From: QHXW01 sp035280425
GTDB taxonomy: Bacteria > Acidobacteriota > Terriglobia > Bryobacterales > Bryobacteraceae
Length of the DNA stretch: 64,000 nt
Assembly: GCA_035280425.1 (NCBI GenBank)
Contig: DATEFW010000007.1
Location: forward strand, 310,001 to 374,000
Direction: 5' to 3'
A program made the translations under genes and the position numbers. Below the pieces are notes generated by a model. It saw only the letters and a list, made by a program, of their open reading frames with translations. It did not search any database and was not told the DNA's origin. Of the stretch, positions 42,415 through 50,855 are shown one piece after another. Positions within the stretch are counted from its first letter, which is position 1, and each line of letters starts with the position of its first letter.

Positions 42415-43824
42415 GTGGCCGCGCTCCCCCAGTCATCCGGAATATCGCTGTGCCCGCCCGCCAATTCTCCTGCCGCGGAATGCCGCATCGCAACAATGAC
42501 CAGCCGCGCCATCGCCGCAGTTATGGATGCGATTTTTCTTGCGACCATCTGCGCTGTAACCGGCATGGCAGCGATGGTAAAAACGGGCGGCCTTCCTTTC
42601 ACCGCGGCCCGGGTCTGGTTGAGCATGTGTGCGATCGCAGCACTCGCAACAATCTACTTCTGGCTCGGCGAAGGACTGTTCGGCGCCACACTGGGGAAAG
42701 CGGCAGCCGGCATTCAGGTGCGCAGGGCTACCGGCGGCCGCTGCGGCCTCGGGCCCGCACTCGTGCGAAACCTTGGGCGCATCATCGATGCGCTTGGCGG
42801 GTATCTGTTCGGTTTCATTGTGGCCTATTCCTCCAAGCTCCGGCAGCGGCTGGGGGATCATCTCGCCGGTACCATTGTTGTCGAGCGCAAATTGTCGCGT
42901 GCGGCTCGAACGGCGCTAGTGATCTCATGGATCGAGGTCCTCAGTGCCGGGCTGGCCGGCTCGTATTGGCTGCACCACATTACAGCCGCCTCGAGCGATC
43001 CGTTACCTGCTGCAGATCCTATACAGGTGTCGATGCGGTCCCTTCCGCCGCCCGTCAACCCATTCCAGGTTCTCAATTTCCAGTTTCTCGAAAACGAAAA
43101 TGGATCCGAGCGCGCCGCAACTCCTTACCGGCCCGGCAACACCGTTTGCCTGCAGTATGACATCTCGGGTTACGCGACTGGCGCGGACAGAAGAGCGGAC
43201 CTGGTGATCACCGGCCAGGCGCTCGACCTAAATGGACGGTCCCTTGACCGTCCCTCCGTTACACAGTTCAACGGCCGCCCCGATCCCGGTTCGCCCTTGC
43301 GCGGCACGTTTCACTTGAAGCTTCCACCATATCTGGCTGCCGGACCGTACCGGATTGTTATCCAGGTGCACGACCAGTTGAACAATGCCGACCTCGAGAT
43401 GGCTCCTTCGTTCGCGGTCGAGGCAGTTCCGGTCCAGTTAGCCGCTGCAAATTTCGAGCTGCGCGATCTCGAGATGTCGCTCTCGCGTGACGGGCCGGCG
43501 CAGGAAGCTCCCGTGCTGACGGCTGCCGGTACCGTTTACATGCGTGCCAGGCTGTTCGGCATGCAATTTCAGGGCGACCGCGTCAGCGGCAGAATTGCTT
43601 TAAGGGTAATCGGACCCGATGGCCGTGTCGTCTTCAATGAGCCTAATTACATCGACATCAAAGCGACGCTCACCTACCATCCACCGGCCTTCTGGCTGCC
43701 GGTGCACGGTTTTTTGAAGGTTCCGGCCAACCTTGCCAAGGGGACGTATGTCGAGCAATACACAGTTGTTGATGACTTCGCGCGGCGCGAAATTCGCCGC
43801 GATACCGCCTTTCAGGTGGACTAA
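42415..43824 (+). CDS. RDD-family membrane protein with C-terminal extracytoplasmic domain
   Basis: 469 residues. The RDD domain spans about 28-160 with SRAIAAVMDAIFLATICAV, TLGKAAAGIQVR and RQRLGDHLAGTIVVER. A further TM (about 163-187) is followed by a 280-residue region rich in beta strands (YRPGNTVCLQYDISGYA, PYRIVIQVHDQLNNADLEM) that resembles immunoglobulin-like folds. This combination is unusual: most RDD proteins are short. GTG 42415 is the chosen start; a downstream ATG (MTSRAIAAV) would drop 27 residues. The function is unknown. Confidence 0.75.
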   Translation: MAALPQSSGISLCPPANSPAAECRIATMTSRAIAAVMDAIFLATICAVTGMAAMVKTGGLPFTAARVWLSMCAIAALATIYFWLGEGLFGATLGKAAAGIQVRRATGGRCGLGPALVRNLGRIIDALGGYLFGFIVAYSSKLRQRLGDHLAGTIVVERKLSRAARTALVISWIEVLSAGLAGSYWLHHITAASSDPLPAADPIQVSMRSLPPPVNPFQVLNFQFLENENGSERAATPYRPGNTVCLQYDISGYATGADRRADLVITGQALDLNGRSLDRPSVTQFNGRPDPGSPLRGTFHLKLPPYLAAGPYRIVIQVHDQLNNADLEMAPSFAVEAVPVQLAAANFELRDLEMSLSRDGPAQEAPVLTAAGTVYMRARLFGMQFQGDRVSGRIALRVIGPDGRVVFNEPNYIDIKATLTYHPPAFWLPVHGFLKVPANLAKGTYVEQYTVVDDFARREIRRDTAFQVD

Positions 43825-43863
43825 CGTGGAGATTATTTCGCCTGGACGCCACTCCATAAATGA

Positions 43864-44028
43864 ATGAATGACCCGTTCCAACCCGAGAGCGACTGCCAGC
43901 CTGACGACTGCGTGAGCGTCGCCGAACCGGTCCCCGATCCGGAACTGGCCGATCTGTTCCTGGCATACCCGTGGCTCAAATCCCTCGAGCCTTTCTACGT
44001 CGAGTGGGAATTAATTTGGCTGATGTAG
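43864..44028 (+). CDS. Small acidic protein of unknown function
   Basis: A 54-residue open frame, MNDPFQPESDCQPDDC followed by ELADLFLAYPWLKSLEPFYV and ending EWELIWLM. It starts 40 bp after the RDD gene and stops 4 bp before the convergent HAD gene. The composition is acidic and aromatic, with two cysteines four residues apart. It could be a real small protein read with the RDD gene. No family recognised. Confidence 0.4.
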   Translation: MNDPFQPESDCQPDDCVSVAEPVPDPELADLFLAYPWLKSLEPFYVEWELIWLM

Positions 44029-44032
44029 CCGG

Positions 44033-44725
44033 CTAGAAATGCAGTCGCAGCCCGCCGAAATTTTCCAGAATCAATAATCGCCCGTTCGCCCGCTGAATCT
44101 CTTCCCTTTCCAGCCCCCATGTCCGCGGATGCGGAATGTACACGGCGTTCAACCCGGCCGCCAGGGCTGGATTGATGTCCGACTTGGGACTATTCCCGAC
44201 CATCCAGGTCCGATCTAATTCGAGGCACCGCTCGCGGGCCAAGTTCGCGTAGGCTTGTGGGTCCTTTTCTCTAACGATCGCCGTGTGGCTGAAGTAAACG
44301 CCAAGCCCCGACCTATCGATTTTGAGCTTCTGCTCCTCGGGGTGTCCCTTGGTAAAGAGCGTGAGCTCATGCCGCTCCGCCAGGTACACCAGCGTTTCGG
44401 CCACACCTTCGATCAGCTCCATGGGACATTCGAGAATGCGCTCGGCAAACGACATTACCGTGCGGAGTTCGCCCTCGCAAATCTCACGCTCGGCCAGCCG
44501 CTGGTAGCATTGCGTCAGATTGCGCGCGAAATTCGACGCGCCGTAGCCGTGAGTTTTGATGTTGGCCGTCTCAATTTCGTCCAGCACCGCGCGAATCTCC
44601 ACCGGCTCGAGCGATGAGTGATCGAGGAACCGGACAAATTCGTCGAATGCATCTTCGAAGTAGATGTTGTTTTCCCATAGCGTATCGTCGGCGTCGATCA
44701 GCAGTTGTTGCGCGCCGTTTTTCAT
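44033..44725 (-). CDS. HAD-superfamily hydrolase
   Basis: 230 residues, predicted magnesium-dependent phosphatase of the YjjG-like HAD group. Motif I is IDADDTLWEN, with the nucleophile and acid aspartates. Motif II threonine is in LTLFTKGHPEEQ, the conserved lysine follows in VREKDPQ, and motif IV is MVGNSPKSDINPA. A helical cap lies between residues of about 20 and 95. It starts by ATGA overlap with the TonB-like gene and is the last of three coupled genes. Substrate unknown. Confidence 0.85.
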   Translation of the reverse strand: MKNGAQQLLIDADDTLWENNIYFEDAFDEFVRFLDHSSLEPVEIRAVLDEIETANIKTHGYGASNFARNLTQCYQRLAEREICEGELRTVMSFAERILECPMELIEGVAETLVYLAERHELTLFTKGHPEEQKLKIDRSGLGVYFSHTAIVREKDPQAYANLARERCLELDRTWMVGNSPKSDINPALAAGLNAVYIPHPRTWGLEREEIQRANGRLLILENFGGLRLHF

Positions 44726-46482
44726 TGCCGCACTCGTGGAGCGAGTAGAAAAGGTATCTCCGCCACCACGTCCACTTCAACCGGCTGGCCGTGCCGCTCG
44801 GCCGGTGTGAATTCCCACTTGAGCAGCGCGTCCGCCGCGCTCCGATCCAGCCGTGGGTCGACGCTTTTCAGCACCCGCACGTCCTCCACGCGCCCATCTA
44901 CTCCGATCACCGCCGTAAGCTGGACCTTGCCTTCGATGCGCTCCGCAATCGCAGCGGGAATATATTTCGGATCGACCTTGTGGATCGGCACGGGCGGCTG
45001 CAAATCGTGGCGCGCGCGCCCCGCGGGAGTGCGCTCGGCGAACCACATGATCCAGCTACCTTGATAGCTGCTGACATTGGGCATCTGCACCGCCAGCGTG
45101 TATACATCTCGGCCCATGAATTTCGGGTCTGGCGGCGGCTCCAGGTGAATTTCGGTTGGCGGAGGATCGCTGGGCGCGGCGCCGTTTGCTTCCCTTGCTG
45201 CAGCCGCGAGCGCTTCAGGCGATGTCGGAGCCGCACGCGCGATAAGCAGCGGATTCTTCACCGTCGCATTCGCCGGCGCTGTTGCCTCGTTGCGAACCAG
45301 CAAGCCCGGAACAGTGAGGGCCGTGCCTGGCGGGCCGGCACTGCCTCCTTGAACGCCATTCGCATCCGGGCCTGCCGAAAAAGCCGCCGGACGCGACGTC
45401 TCGGGCAAAGGCGCGCTGAGTTTCGCAGCCGGGTTTAATCCAACGACCGCCACATTCACATTGGCCGATGGCATAGCCGCCGCGTTCCAGGCGGGCGCAT
45501 CCTCGATCGCCGGCATCGTTGGTTTCGCCGCTGCTTCGCCCCCGCCGCTTCGCCCCCGCGGCGGTGGAACGAATGTGCGGGGCTTTGGCTTATTGGCCAG
45601 TGCCGCTGCGGTATTGTCCACCAGTCCCGTAATCCCGGCTGCGTGATTCAGCGCCAGTTGCCCGGTCACTTTCGGCGCGTCCGGCATAGCTACCGGACCG
45701 GCAGGCGGGCGCTCCTTTGCCGCCGGCGGCATGAAGGTGCGCGGCTGCGGTTTGTTCGCCAGCGGAGCCGCCATGCTTTCGGCCAGCAGCGGAACCCGGT
45801 CCGAGCGCAGCGAGGTCTGGATCTTCGGCACTTCCGGCAATGCCCTCGCTGCCGCGCGCTCCATCGGCTTCGGAACCGGGGGCACAAAACTCCGCGGCTT
45901 GGGCCGGTTCTCGAGCGCCGCTGCCAGATTCACCGCCAGCGCCGGGTTCAATTTCGCATCGATCCGCGCCCGCAGCGTCGGCGGCTCCGGCAGTGCCGGG
46001 GCGGGCTTCGGAGCTTCCTTCGGTTTAGGCGCGGGCGGAACAAAAAGTTTTGGCGGCGGTCCGGGCGGAGGCGGCGCGATCAGCGGCATCCGGAACGCCA
46101 GTATGTTCGGCGCCGGCACTTCCGGCTGCGGCTTGATCTGCGGCACGGGTCTCCAGATCATTTGCGTTCCGCGCTGGCTCTGCTTCTGGTTCGAAATGAT
46201 CGTCTGATCCGAAAGCTTCACTTCCGCGCCTCGCGCTTCAGCATTCTGATTTTCAAGCGGAGACACCTCCGGAAGCTTCTGCCGAAAGCTGTACCAGACC
46301 AGATCGTGCTCGCGGGGCTTGATGACTTGTTCGTAGAGCGACCGCGCCTCGGTCGCTCCGCGCGGAGGCGGCCCCAGCGCCACAAGACCCAGCAGCACGC
46401 CATGCACTGTGATCGAGAACCCGAACGGCAGCGGCCTCGGAGCCGAATGGCTCAGCGGCGTTCTGGCGTCGCGAAACATCAC
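44722..46482 (-). CDS. TonB-like protein with long repeated proline-rich region
   Basis: 586 residues. An N-terminal TM (FGFSITVHGVLLGLVALG) leads into a long proline/alanine-rich periplasmic region. There a unit recurs three to four times (ENRPKPRSFVPPVPKP, ANKPQPRTFMPPAAKE, ANKPKPRTFVPPPRGR, and the more distant PPKLFVPPAPKPKEAP). The C-terminal 95 residues are a TonB domain (HKVDPKYIPAAIAERIEGKV, then VIGVDGRVEDVRVLKSVDP). Typical TonB is about 240 residues, so the linker is very long. It may energise the receptors in this window, but no ExbB/ExbD genes are nearby. Starts at GTG 46482. Confidence 0.8.
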   Translation of the reverse strand: MMFRDARTPLSHSAPRPLPFGFSITVHGVLLGLVALGPPPRGATEARSLYEQVIKPREHDLVWYSFRQKLPEVSPLENQNAEARGAEVKLSDQTIISNQKQSQRGTQMIWRPVPQIKPQPEVPAPNILAFRMPLIAPPPPGPPPKLFVPPAPKPKEAPKPAPALPEPPTLRARIDAKLNPALAVNLAAALENRPKPRSFVPPVPKPMERAAARALPEVPKIQTSLRSDRVPLLAESMAAPLANKPQPRTFMPPAAKERPPAGPVAMPDAPKVTGQLALNHAAGITGLVDNTAAALANKPKPRTFVPPPRGRSGGGEAAAKPTMPAIEDAPAWNAAAMPSANVNVAVVGLNPAAKLSAPLPETSRPAAFSAGPDANGVQGGSAGPPGTALTVPGLLVRNEATAPANATVKNPLLIARAAPTSPEALAAAAREANGAAPSDPPPTEIHLEPPPDPKFMGRDVYTLAVQMPNVSSYQGSWIMWFAERTPAGRARHDLQPPVPIHKVDPKYIPAAIAERIEGKVQLTAVIGVDGRVEDVRVLKSVDPRLDRSAADALLKWEFTPAERHGQPVEVDVVAEIPFLLAPRVRQ

Positions 46483-47114
46483 CCCGTCGTCCCGGATGGC
46501 GCCGTGCCATGGCCGTTGAGCGGCGCCAGTTTCCGCATGCGTGAGGCCTCCCGGAGGCGTGGGATCTGCCGGGCCAGATAGTCGGTTAATTGCTTGAGCC
46601 GCTCCACTTCCGAGCGGTTCCGCAGCAGCACGCTCAGGAAATCCAGATCCTGCAGCGCCTGCGCTAATTGAAAACTCAATTGCGGGTCGGTCAACACGGG
46701 GTCGCTCACCACATTCAGCTCGCCCGTCTCGAGCAGCCCGCGATATTGTGTGAGCGCCTTCTGCTGCATCTCGGCCGGAGCCGGCCCCGGCTCGTCGTCG
46801 TCGAAGAATTCGACTTCTCCGCGCAAATAAGCTTTATCTTCGTTGAGCCCCGTGACCTCGAAGCGCCGAACGCCGCGTGTCAGGATATCCATGCGACCGT
46901 CGGGATACTGCTTCAAAACCTTTTCTACGGTCACCGTGCAGCCGGCATTCACAATCCCTTCTTCCCTGGCCAGCACGATTCCGAATTCGGAGCCCCCGCG
47001 GATGGCCTCACCCACCATTTCTTTATAACGCTCCTCGAAAATATGCAGCGACAGCGGCGTGCGCGGAAAGACCACAACGCGCAGCGGAAACAGGGGCAAC
47101 AATGCGTGCTGCAT
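46479..47114 (-). CDS. LON substrate-binding-domain protein
   Basis: 211 residues starting MQHALLPLFPLRVVVFPRTP, the hallmark opening of the Lon N-terminal domain. It continues with LHIFEERYKEMVGEAI, FGIVLAREEG, GCTVTVEKVL and LTRGVRRFEV. A helical tail follows. There is no AAA+ or protease domain, so it is a stand-alone LON-domain protein, as found in many bacteria. Role unknown, perhaps substrate recognition. It overlaps the TonB-like gene by 4 bp; its start was chosen by the family pattern rather than the upstream frame to 47186. Confidence 0.85.
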   Translation of the reverse strand: MQHALLPLFPLRVVVFPRTPLSLHIFEERYKEMVGEAIRGGSEFGIVLAREEGIVNAGCTVTVEKVLKQYPDGRMDILTRGVRRFEVTGLNEDKAYLRGEVEFFDDDEPGPAPAEMQQKALTQYRGLLETGELNVVSDPVLTDPQLSFQLAQALQDLDFLSVLLRNRSEVERLKQLTDYLARQIPRLREASRMRKLAPLNGHGTAPSGTTG

Positions 47115-47178
47115 GTTACTATTATTGCGTTTCGGCCAAGCGAACGGTTGTTCTGCCGCCGCTCGTTTCTGACAACGC

Positions 47179-47961
47179 ATGCACATTCAGGACAGTGTTG
47201 TCCTCATCACCGGGGCTTCCCAGGGCATCGGCGCGGCCTGTGCGCGCGAGTTTTTGAAGCGCGGCGCGCGCCTGTCGCTCGTCGCCCGAAACGAAGAAAA
47301 GCTGGCCGAAGCGGGCGGCCCGGATGCGCTCGTCACCGCCGGCGACATCACCGACGATGCGACGCGCCGCCAAGCCGTCAATCGCACGCTCGATCGATTC
47401 GGCGCGATTGACATCCTGATCAACAATGCCGGCATGGGCCTCTACTCGCCCGCCTGGAACGCACCCATGCCCGACGTGCGGGCGCTTTTTGAGCTGAATC
47501 TGTTCGCGCCGCTGGCCCTGGCCCAGCTTGTGATCCCCTCTATGCAGCAGCGCAAGCGCGGGATGATCGTGAATGTCAGCTCCATTGCCGGCCAGGTCAC
47601 GCTGCCCTGGTTCACCTTGTATTCAGTCACGAAATTCGCTCTGCGCTCGCTGACCGATGGCCTCCGCATGGAACTCAAGCCCTACGGCGTTCATGCCATG
47701 ACCGTCTGCCCGGGCTATGTGCGGACCGAATTCCAGTCGCATGCGCTCGGCAGCCGCCCGCCCGTTCCCATCGCCAAAGGCCGCAAGTTCGCCATCACCG
47801 CGGACGCATGCGCCGCCGCTATCGCCGGGGGAGTCGAACGCAATGCCCGTACCGTGGTGACACCGGGCATCGGCTGGATCTTCGTCGCGCTCAGCCGAAT
47901 GTTGCCCGGCCTGGTCGAATCGAAACTCACCGCCATCAATCGGGAACGCGCCCCAACATGA
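47179..47961 (+). CDS. Short-chain dehydrogenase/reductase
   Basis: 260 residues, classical SDR. The cofactor motif is TGASQGIGAACAREF, with ARN after the second strand suggesting NADPH. The structural motif is NNAGMG, and the active site is VSSIAGQ...YSVTKFALRSL (Ser, Tyr, Lys). A C-terminal hydrophobic segment (WIFVALSRMLPGLV) may associate with the membrane. Substrate unknown. It is the first of three genes joined by ATGA overlaps (SDR, aroK, glycerate kinase), though no common pathway is evident. Confidence 0.9.
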   Translation: MHIQDSVVLITGASQGIGAACAREFLKRGARLSLVARNEEKLAEAGGPDALVTAGDITDDATRRQAVNRTLDRFGAIDILINNAGMGLYSPAWNAPMPDVRALFELNLFAPLALAQLVIPSMQQRKRGMIVNVSSIAGQVTLPWFTLYSVTKFALRSLTDGLRMELKPYGVHAMTVCPGYVRTEFQSHALGSRPPVPIAKGRKFAITADACAAAIAGGVERNARTVVTPGIGWIFVALSRMLPGLVESKLTAINRERAPT

Positions 47962-48488
47962 TCCTCAAACTCAAGCGCACGCCCGGCATTTATCTGGTCG
48001 GCTTCATGGGATCGGGCAAGACCACTATCGGCCGTATGCTGGCCGACCGCCTCGGCTGGAGTTTCGCGGATATCGATGAAGATATCGAAGCGCAGCAGGG
48101 CGTCTCCATCGCCGACATTTTCGAAACGCGCGGCGAGCCCGAGTTTCGCCGGATCGAATCCGAAGCCATTCGCGCGCGCGTGCGCTCCATCCAGCACGGC
48201 CGGCCCACGGTCGTTGCTCTGGGCGGCGGCGCCTTTGTGGATCCTGCGAATCTGGAACTGCTCGAGCATAACGGCGTTACGGTCTGGCTCGACTGTCCCT
48301 TCGATATGCTGCGCCGCCGCGTGGCCCAGGCTTCCCACCGCCCCCTGGCCCGCGATCTAAACTACTTCGAGCAGCTGTATCATACGCGCCAGGCCGCATA
48401 CTCCCGCGCCGAGTTCCGCATCCCCATCGAAAGCGACGAGCCTGCCGACGCGGTGAATGCCGTCCTCAAGCTGCCGCCCCTCGAATGA
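47958..48488 (+). CDS. aroK: Shikimate kinase
   Basis: Phosphorylates shikimate at O3 in the chorismate pathway. 176 residues. Walker A is GFMGSGKTT, and the shikimate-binding residues appear as DIDEDIEAQQG and FRRIESEAI. The glycine motif is ALGGGAFVD, and the lid region is RRRVAQASHRPLARD. The start ATG overlaps the SDR stop. No other aromatic-pathway gene is in the window. Confidence 0.93.
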   Translation: MILKLKRTPGIYLVGFMGSGKTTIGRMLADRLGWSFADIDEDIEAQQGVSIADIFETRGEPEFRRIESEAIRARVRSIQHGRPTVVALGGGAFVDPANLELLEHNGVTVWLDCPFDMLRRRVAQASHRPLARDLNYFEQLYHTRQAAYSRAEFRIPIESDEPADAVNAVLKLPPLE

Positions 48489-49822
48489 AACGCGAGCGCA
48501 AACTCCGCCGCCAGGCATTCGAGATTTTTCGCGCCGCGCTCGGCGCGGCCGACCCAAAAGCCGCCATCCTGCGCCACGTGCGCGTCAAAAATGGCGTGCT
48601 CCACGCCGGCGGTTCGCGTTACCGCCTGCGCGATTTCCGCAAGATTCACGTGATCGGCGCCGGCAAGGCGGGCGCCGCAATGGCCCAGGCGATTGAAAAA
48701 CTCCGCTTTCCCAAAGCGCGGCATGGCGAGTCGCTGATCAACGTGAAATACGGCCACACCGCCAAACTCGGCTGGATCCGTCTGAACGAATGCGGCCATC
48801 CGGTTCCCGACGAGCAGGGTCTGCGCGGCGCGGAACAAATCGCCGAAATCGCGGACCGCGCCGGCGAAGACGATCTCGTGATCTGCCTGATTTCCGGCGG
48901 TGCTTCGGCGCTTGCGCCGCTCCCCTCTCCGCCCCTCACTCTCGAACAAAAGCAGGCGACGACTAAACTCCTGTTATCGTCCGGCGCCGATATCCACGAA
49001 ATGAATGCCGTGCGCAAGCATCTTTCGCGCATTAAAGGCGGCCAACTGGCGCGTCTCGCCTATCCCGCGCGCACGGTCTCATTGATTCTTTCCGACGTGA
49101 TCGGCGACGATCTCGACGTCATCGGCTCCGGCATGACCGCGCCCGACGCGTCAACCTTCGCCGATGCCAAATCCGTTCTCGAAAAATACGGGATTCTCGA
49201 TCGCGTGCCCGCCGCTGTCCGCAACCGCATCGAGCAGGGCGTCCGCAGCGAAATCGACGAAACGCCCAAGCCCGGAGACCCCGCGCTCTCCCGGGTCCAA
49301 AATCTGATCGTCGGCAGCAATACGGCGGCCGTCGAAGCCGCCGCCGCCCGCGCGCGCAAGCTCGGCTTCCGCAGCCTCATCCTCTCAACGTTCGTTGAAG
49401 GTGAAACGCGAGACGTTGCCCGCATGCACGCCGCCATCGCCAAGGAGATCGTGAATCATCGCCGGCCGGTCGCTCAGCCGGCCTGTATCGTCACGGGCGG
49501 AGAAACTACTGTCACACTCCGCGGCAAGGGCCTCGGCGGCAGAAATCAGGAATTCGTGCTGGCCGCCGCGCTCGACATCGCCGGTCTCTCGAATATCGTA
49601 ATTTTGAGCGGCGGTACCGATGGCACCGACGGCCCCACCGATGCTGCCGGCGCGATCTCCGATGGAGAGACCATCGCGCGTGCGCAATCGCAAAATCTCG
49701 ACGCCGCCCAATCGCTCGCCGCCAACGACTCCTATCACTTTTTCGAAAAACTCGGCGATCTCCTCATCACCGGACCCACCAACACCAACGTCATGGACGT
49801 TCGCGTGATCCTGGTGGCTTAG
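48485..49822 (+). CDS. Glycerate 2-kinase (GckA/MOFRL family)
   Basis: 445 residues. The enzyme family phosphorylates D-glycerate to 2-phosphoglycerate, joining photorespiratory, serine or sugar-acid routes to glycolysis. The N-terminal domain has VIGAGKAGAAMAQAIEKL, LISGGASAL, and MNAVRKHLSRIKGGQLA. The C-terminal MOFRL domain has VTGGETTVTLRGKGLGGRNQ and SGGTDGTDGPTDAAGA. It is an alternative to the tartronate-pathway kinase and fits a metabolism using sugar acids. Coupled to aroK by ATGA. Confidence 0.9.
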   Translation: MKRERKLRRQAFEIFRAALGAADPKAAILRHVRVKNGVLHAGGSRYRLRDFRKIHVIGAGKAGAAMAQAIEKLRFPKARHGESLINVKYGHTAKLGWIRLNECGHPVPDEQGLRGAEQIAEIADRAGEDDLVICLISGGASALAPLPSPPLTLEQKQATTKLLLSSGADIHEMNAVRKHLSRIKGGQLARLAYPARTVSLILSDVIGDDLDVIGSGMTAPDASTFADAKSVLEKYGILDRVPAAVRNRIEQGVRSEIDETPKPGDPALSRVQNLIVGSNTAAVEAAAARARKLGFRSLILSTFVEGETRDVARMHAAIAKEIVNHRRPVAQPACIVTGGETTVTLRGKGLGGRNQEFVLAAALDIAGLSNIVILSGGTDGTDGPTDAAGAISDGETIARAQSQNLDAAQSLAANDSYHFFEKLGDLLITGPTNTNVMDVRVILVA

Positions 49823-49835
49823 GCGCGCCGACGCG

Positions 49836-50807
49836 TCACACCGGCACGTATTGCGCCAGGTACCGGTGCGCCATGCGAAATCCCGTTTTGCAGCCTTCGG
49901 TGAAATCGCCGTGCCCGCCCGGCGGATCGTAGAGCGGATCTTCATGCTCCACGCTCATCGCGCCGTCATAGCCGACATCCTGCAGCACCGTGAAAAATGC
50001 CGCCCAGTCGATCGACCCCAGACCTGGCAGCCGGTAACGCCACCACTGGGCCTTATCCACCGGGTTGATGCCGCCGCGCCGCAGGATCGGCCAGCGGATT
50101 TCCGTGTCCTTCAAATGCACGTCGTAAATTTTATCGACGTAGTCGCGCGCCGTCTGGATCGGGTCCATCATCTGCCACACCAGGTGCGAGGGATCGTATT
50201 GCAGCCCCACAAATGGCGAGTTATTGAACGCTTTGAACAGCGCGTCGTAACCCGCAGGGCTGGTCGCCACGTTCGGCCCGCCCGGCCAGGGCTCCCACAA
50301 AATGCGGACGTGGTGCTTCTCACATAGCGGAAAATATTTCTCGTTGTAGACGCGGACGATCTCGTCCACCTGCTCGGCCAGCGATTTCGCCGGGTCTTTT
50401 CCCGACGCCGTCCCGATATACGGCACTCCCAGCTTGCCCGCGAGCTCAATGGCCTTGACGAAATATCCGTTCTCCTGCTCGCGGCGCGCGGCATCGGGCG
50501 CAATATGGTTCTGCGTCACTTGCAGCGCCGAAACGTGCACGCCCGAGCGTTCAATCGTTGCCTTGATTCTTTCGATTTCCGCATCCGTCAGCGCCGTCGC
50601 ATCGAGCGCCGATCTTGGCGAAGACCCCAGAATCATGTTCTGGAAACCGGCGTCGTGCGCGAAACGGAGATTGGCTTCCGAATAGGGCCCCAGCACGCCC
50701 AGCCGCGGCTTCCATTCGCGATGCTCGCGACGTTGGGCTTTGGCTGCGGCGCCGGCGGCGAGCGTAGTCAGAACGGTACGGCGGGAGAGCGCAAGTGAGT
50801 TTGGCAC
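49836..50807 (-). CDS. Tat-exported sugar-phosphate isomerase/epimerase-like TIM barrel
   Basis: 323 residues of the xylose-isomerase-like TIM-barrel family. The N-terminus has a twin-arginine signal (SRRTVLTTLAAGAAAKA), so it is probably exported folded. The metal-site pattern includes ILWEPWPGGPN, GLQYDPSHLVWQ, VHLKD and MSVEHEDP, with the acidic and histidine ligands expected of the family. Start: GTG 50807 is favoured; a TTG at 50822 is possible. The substrate is not known. Convergent with the glycerate kinase. Confidence 0.82.
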   Translation of the reverse strand: MPNSLALSRRTVLTTLAAGAAAKAQRREHREWKPRLGVLGPYSEANLRFAHDAGFQNMILGSSPRSALDATALTDAEIERIKATIERSGVHVSALQVTQNHIAPDAARREQENGYFVKAIELAGKLGVPYIGTASGKDPAKSLAEQVDEIVRVYNEKYFPLCEKHHVRILWEPWPGGPNVATSPAGYDALFKAFNNSPFVGLQYDPSHLVWQMMDPIQTARDYVDKIYDVHLKDTEIRWPILRRGGINPVDKAQWWRYRLPGLGSIDWAAFFTVLQDVGYDGAMSVEHEDPLYDPPGGHGDFTEGCKTGFRMAHRYLAQYVPV

Positions 50808-50855
50808 GAAGCCATTGTACAACCGGCCGCTCCGCGCCTTTGGACGCGCAGATCG

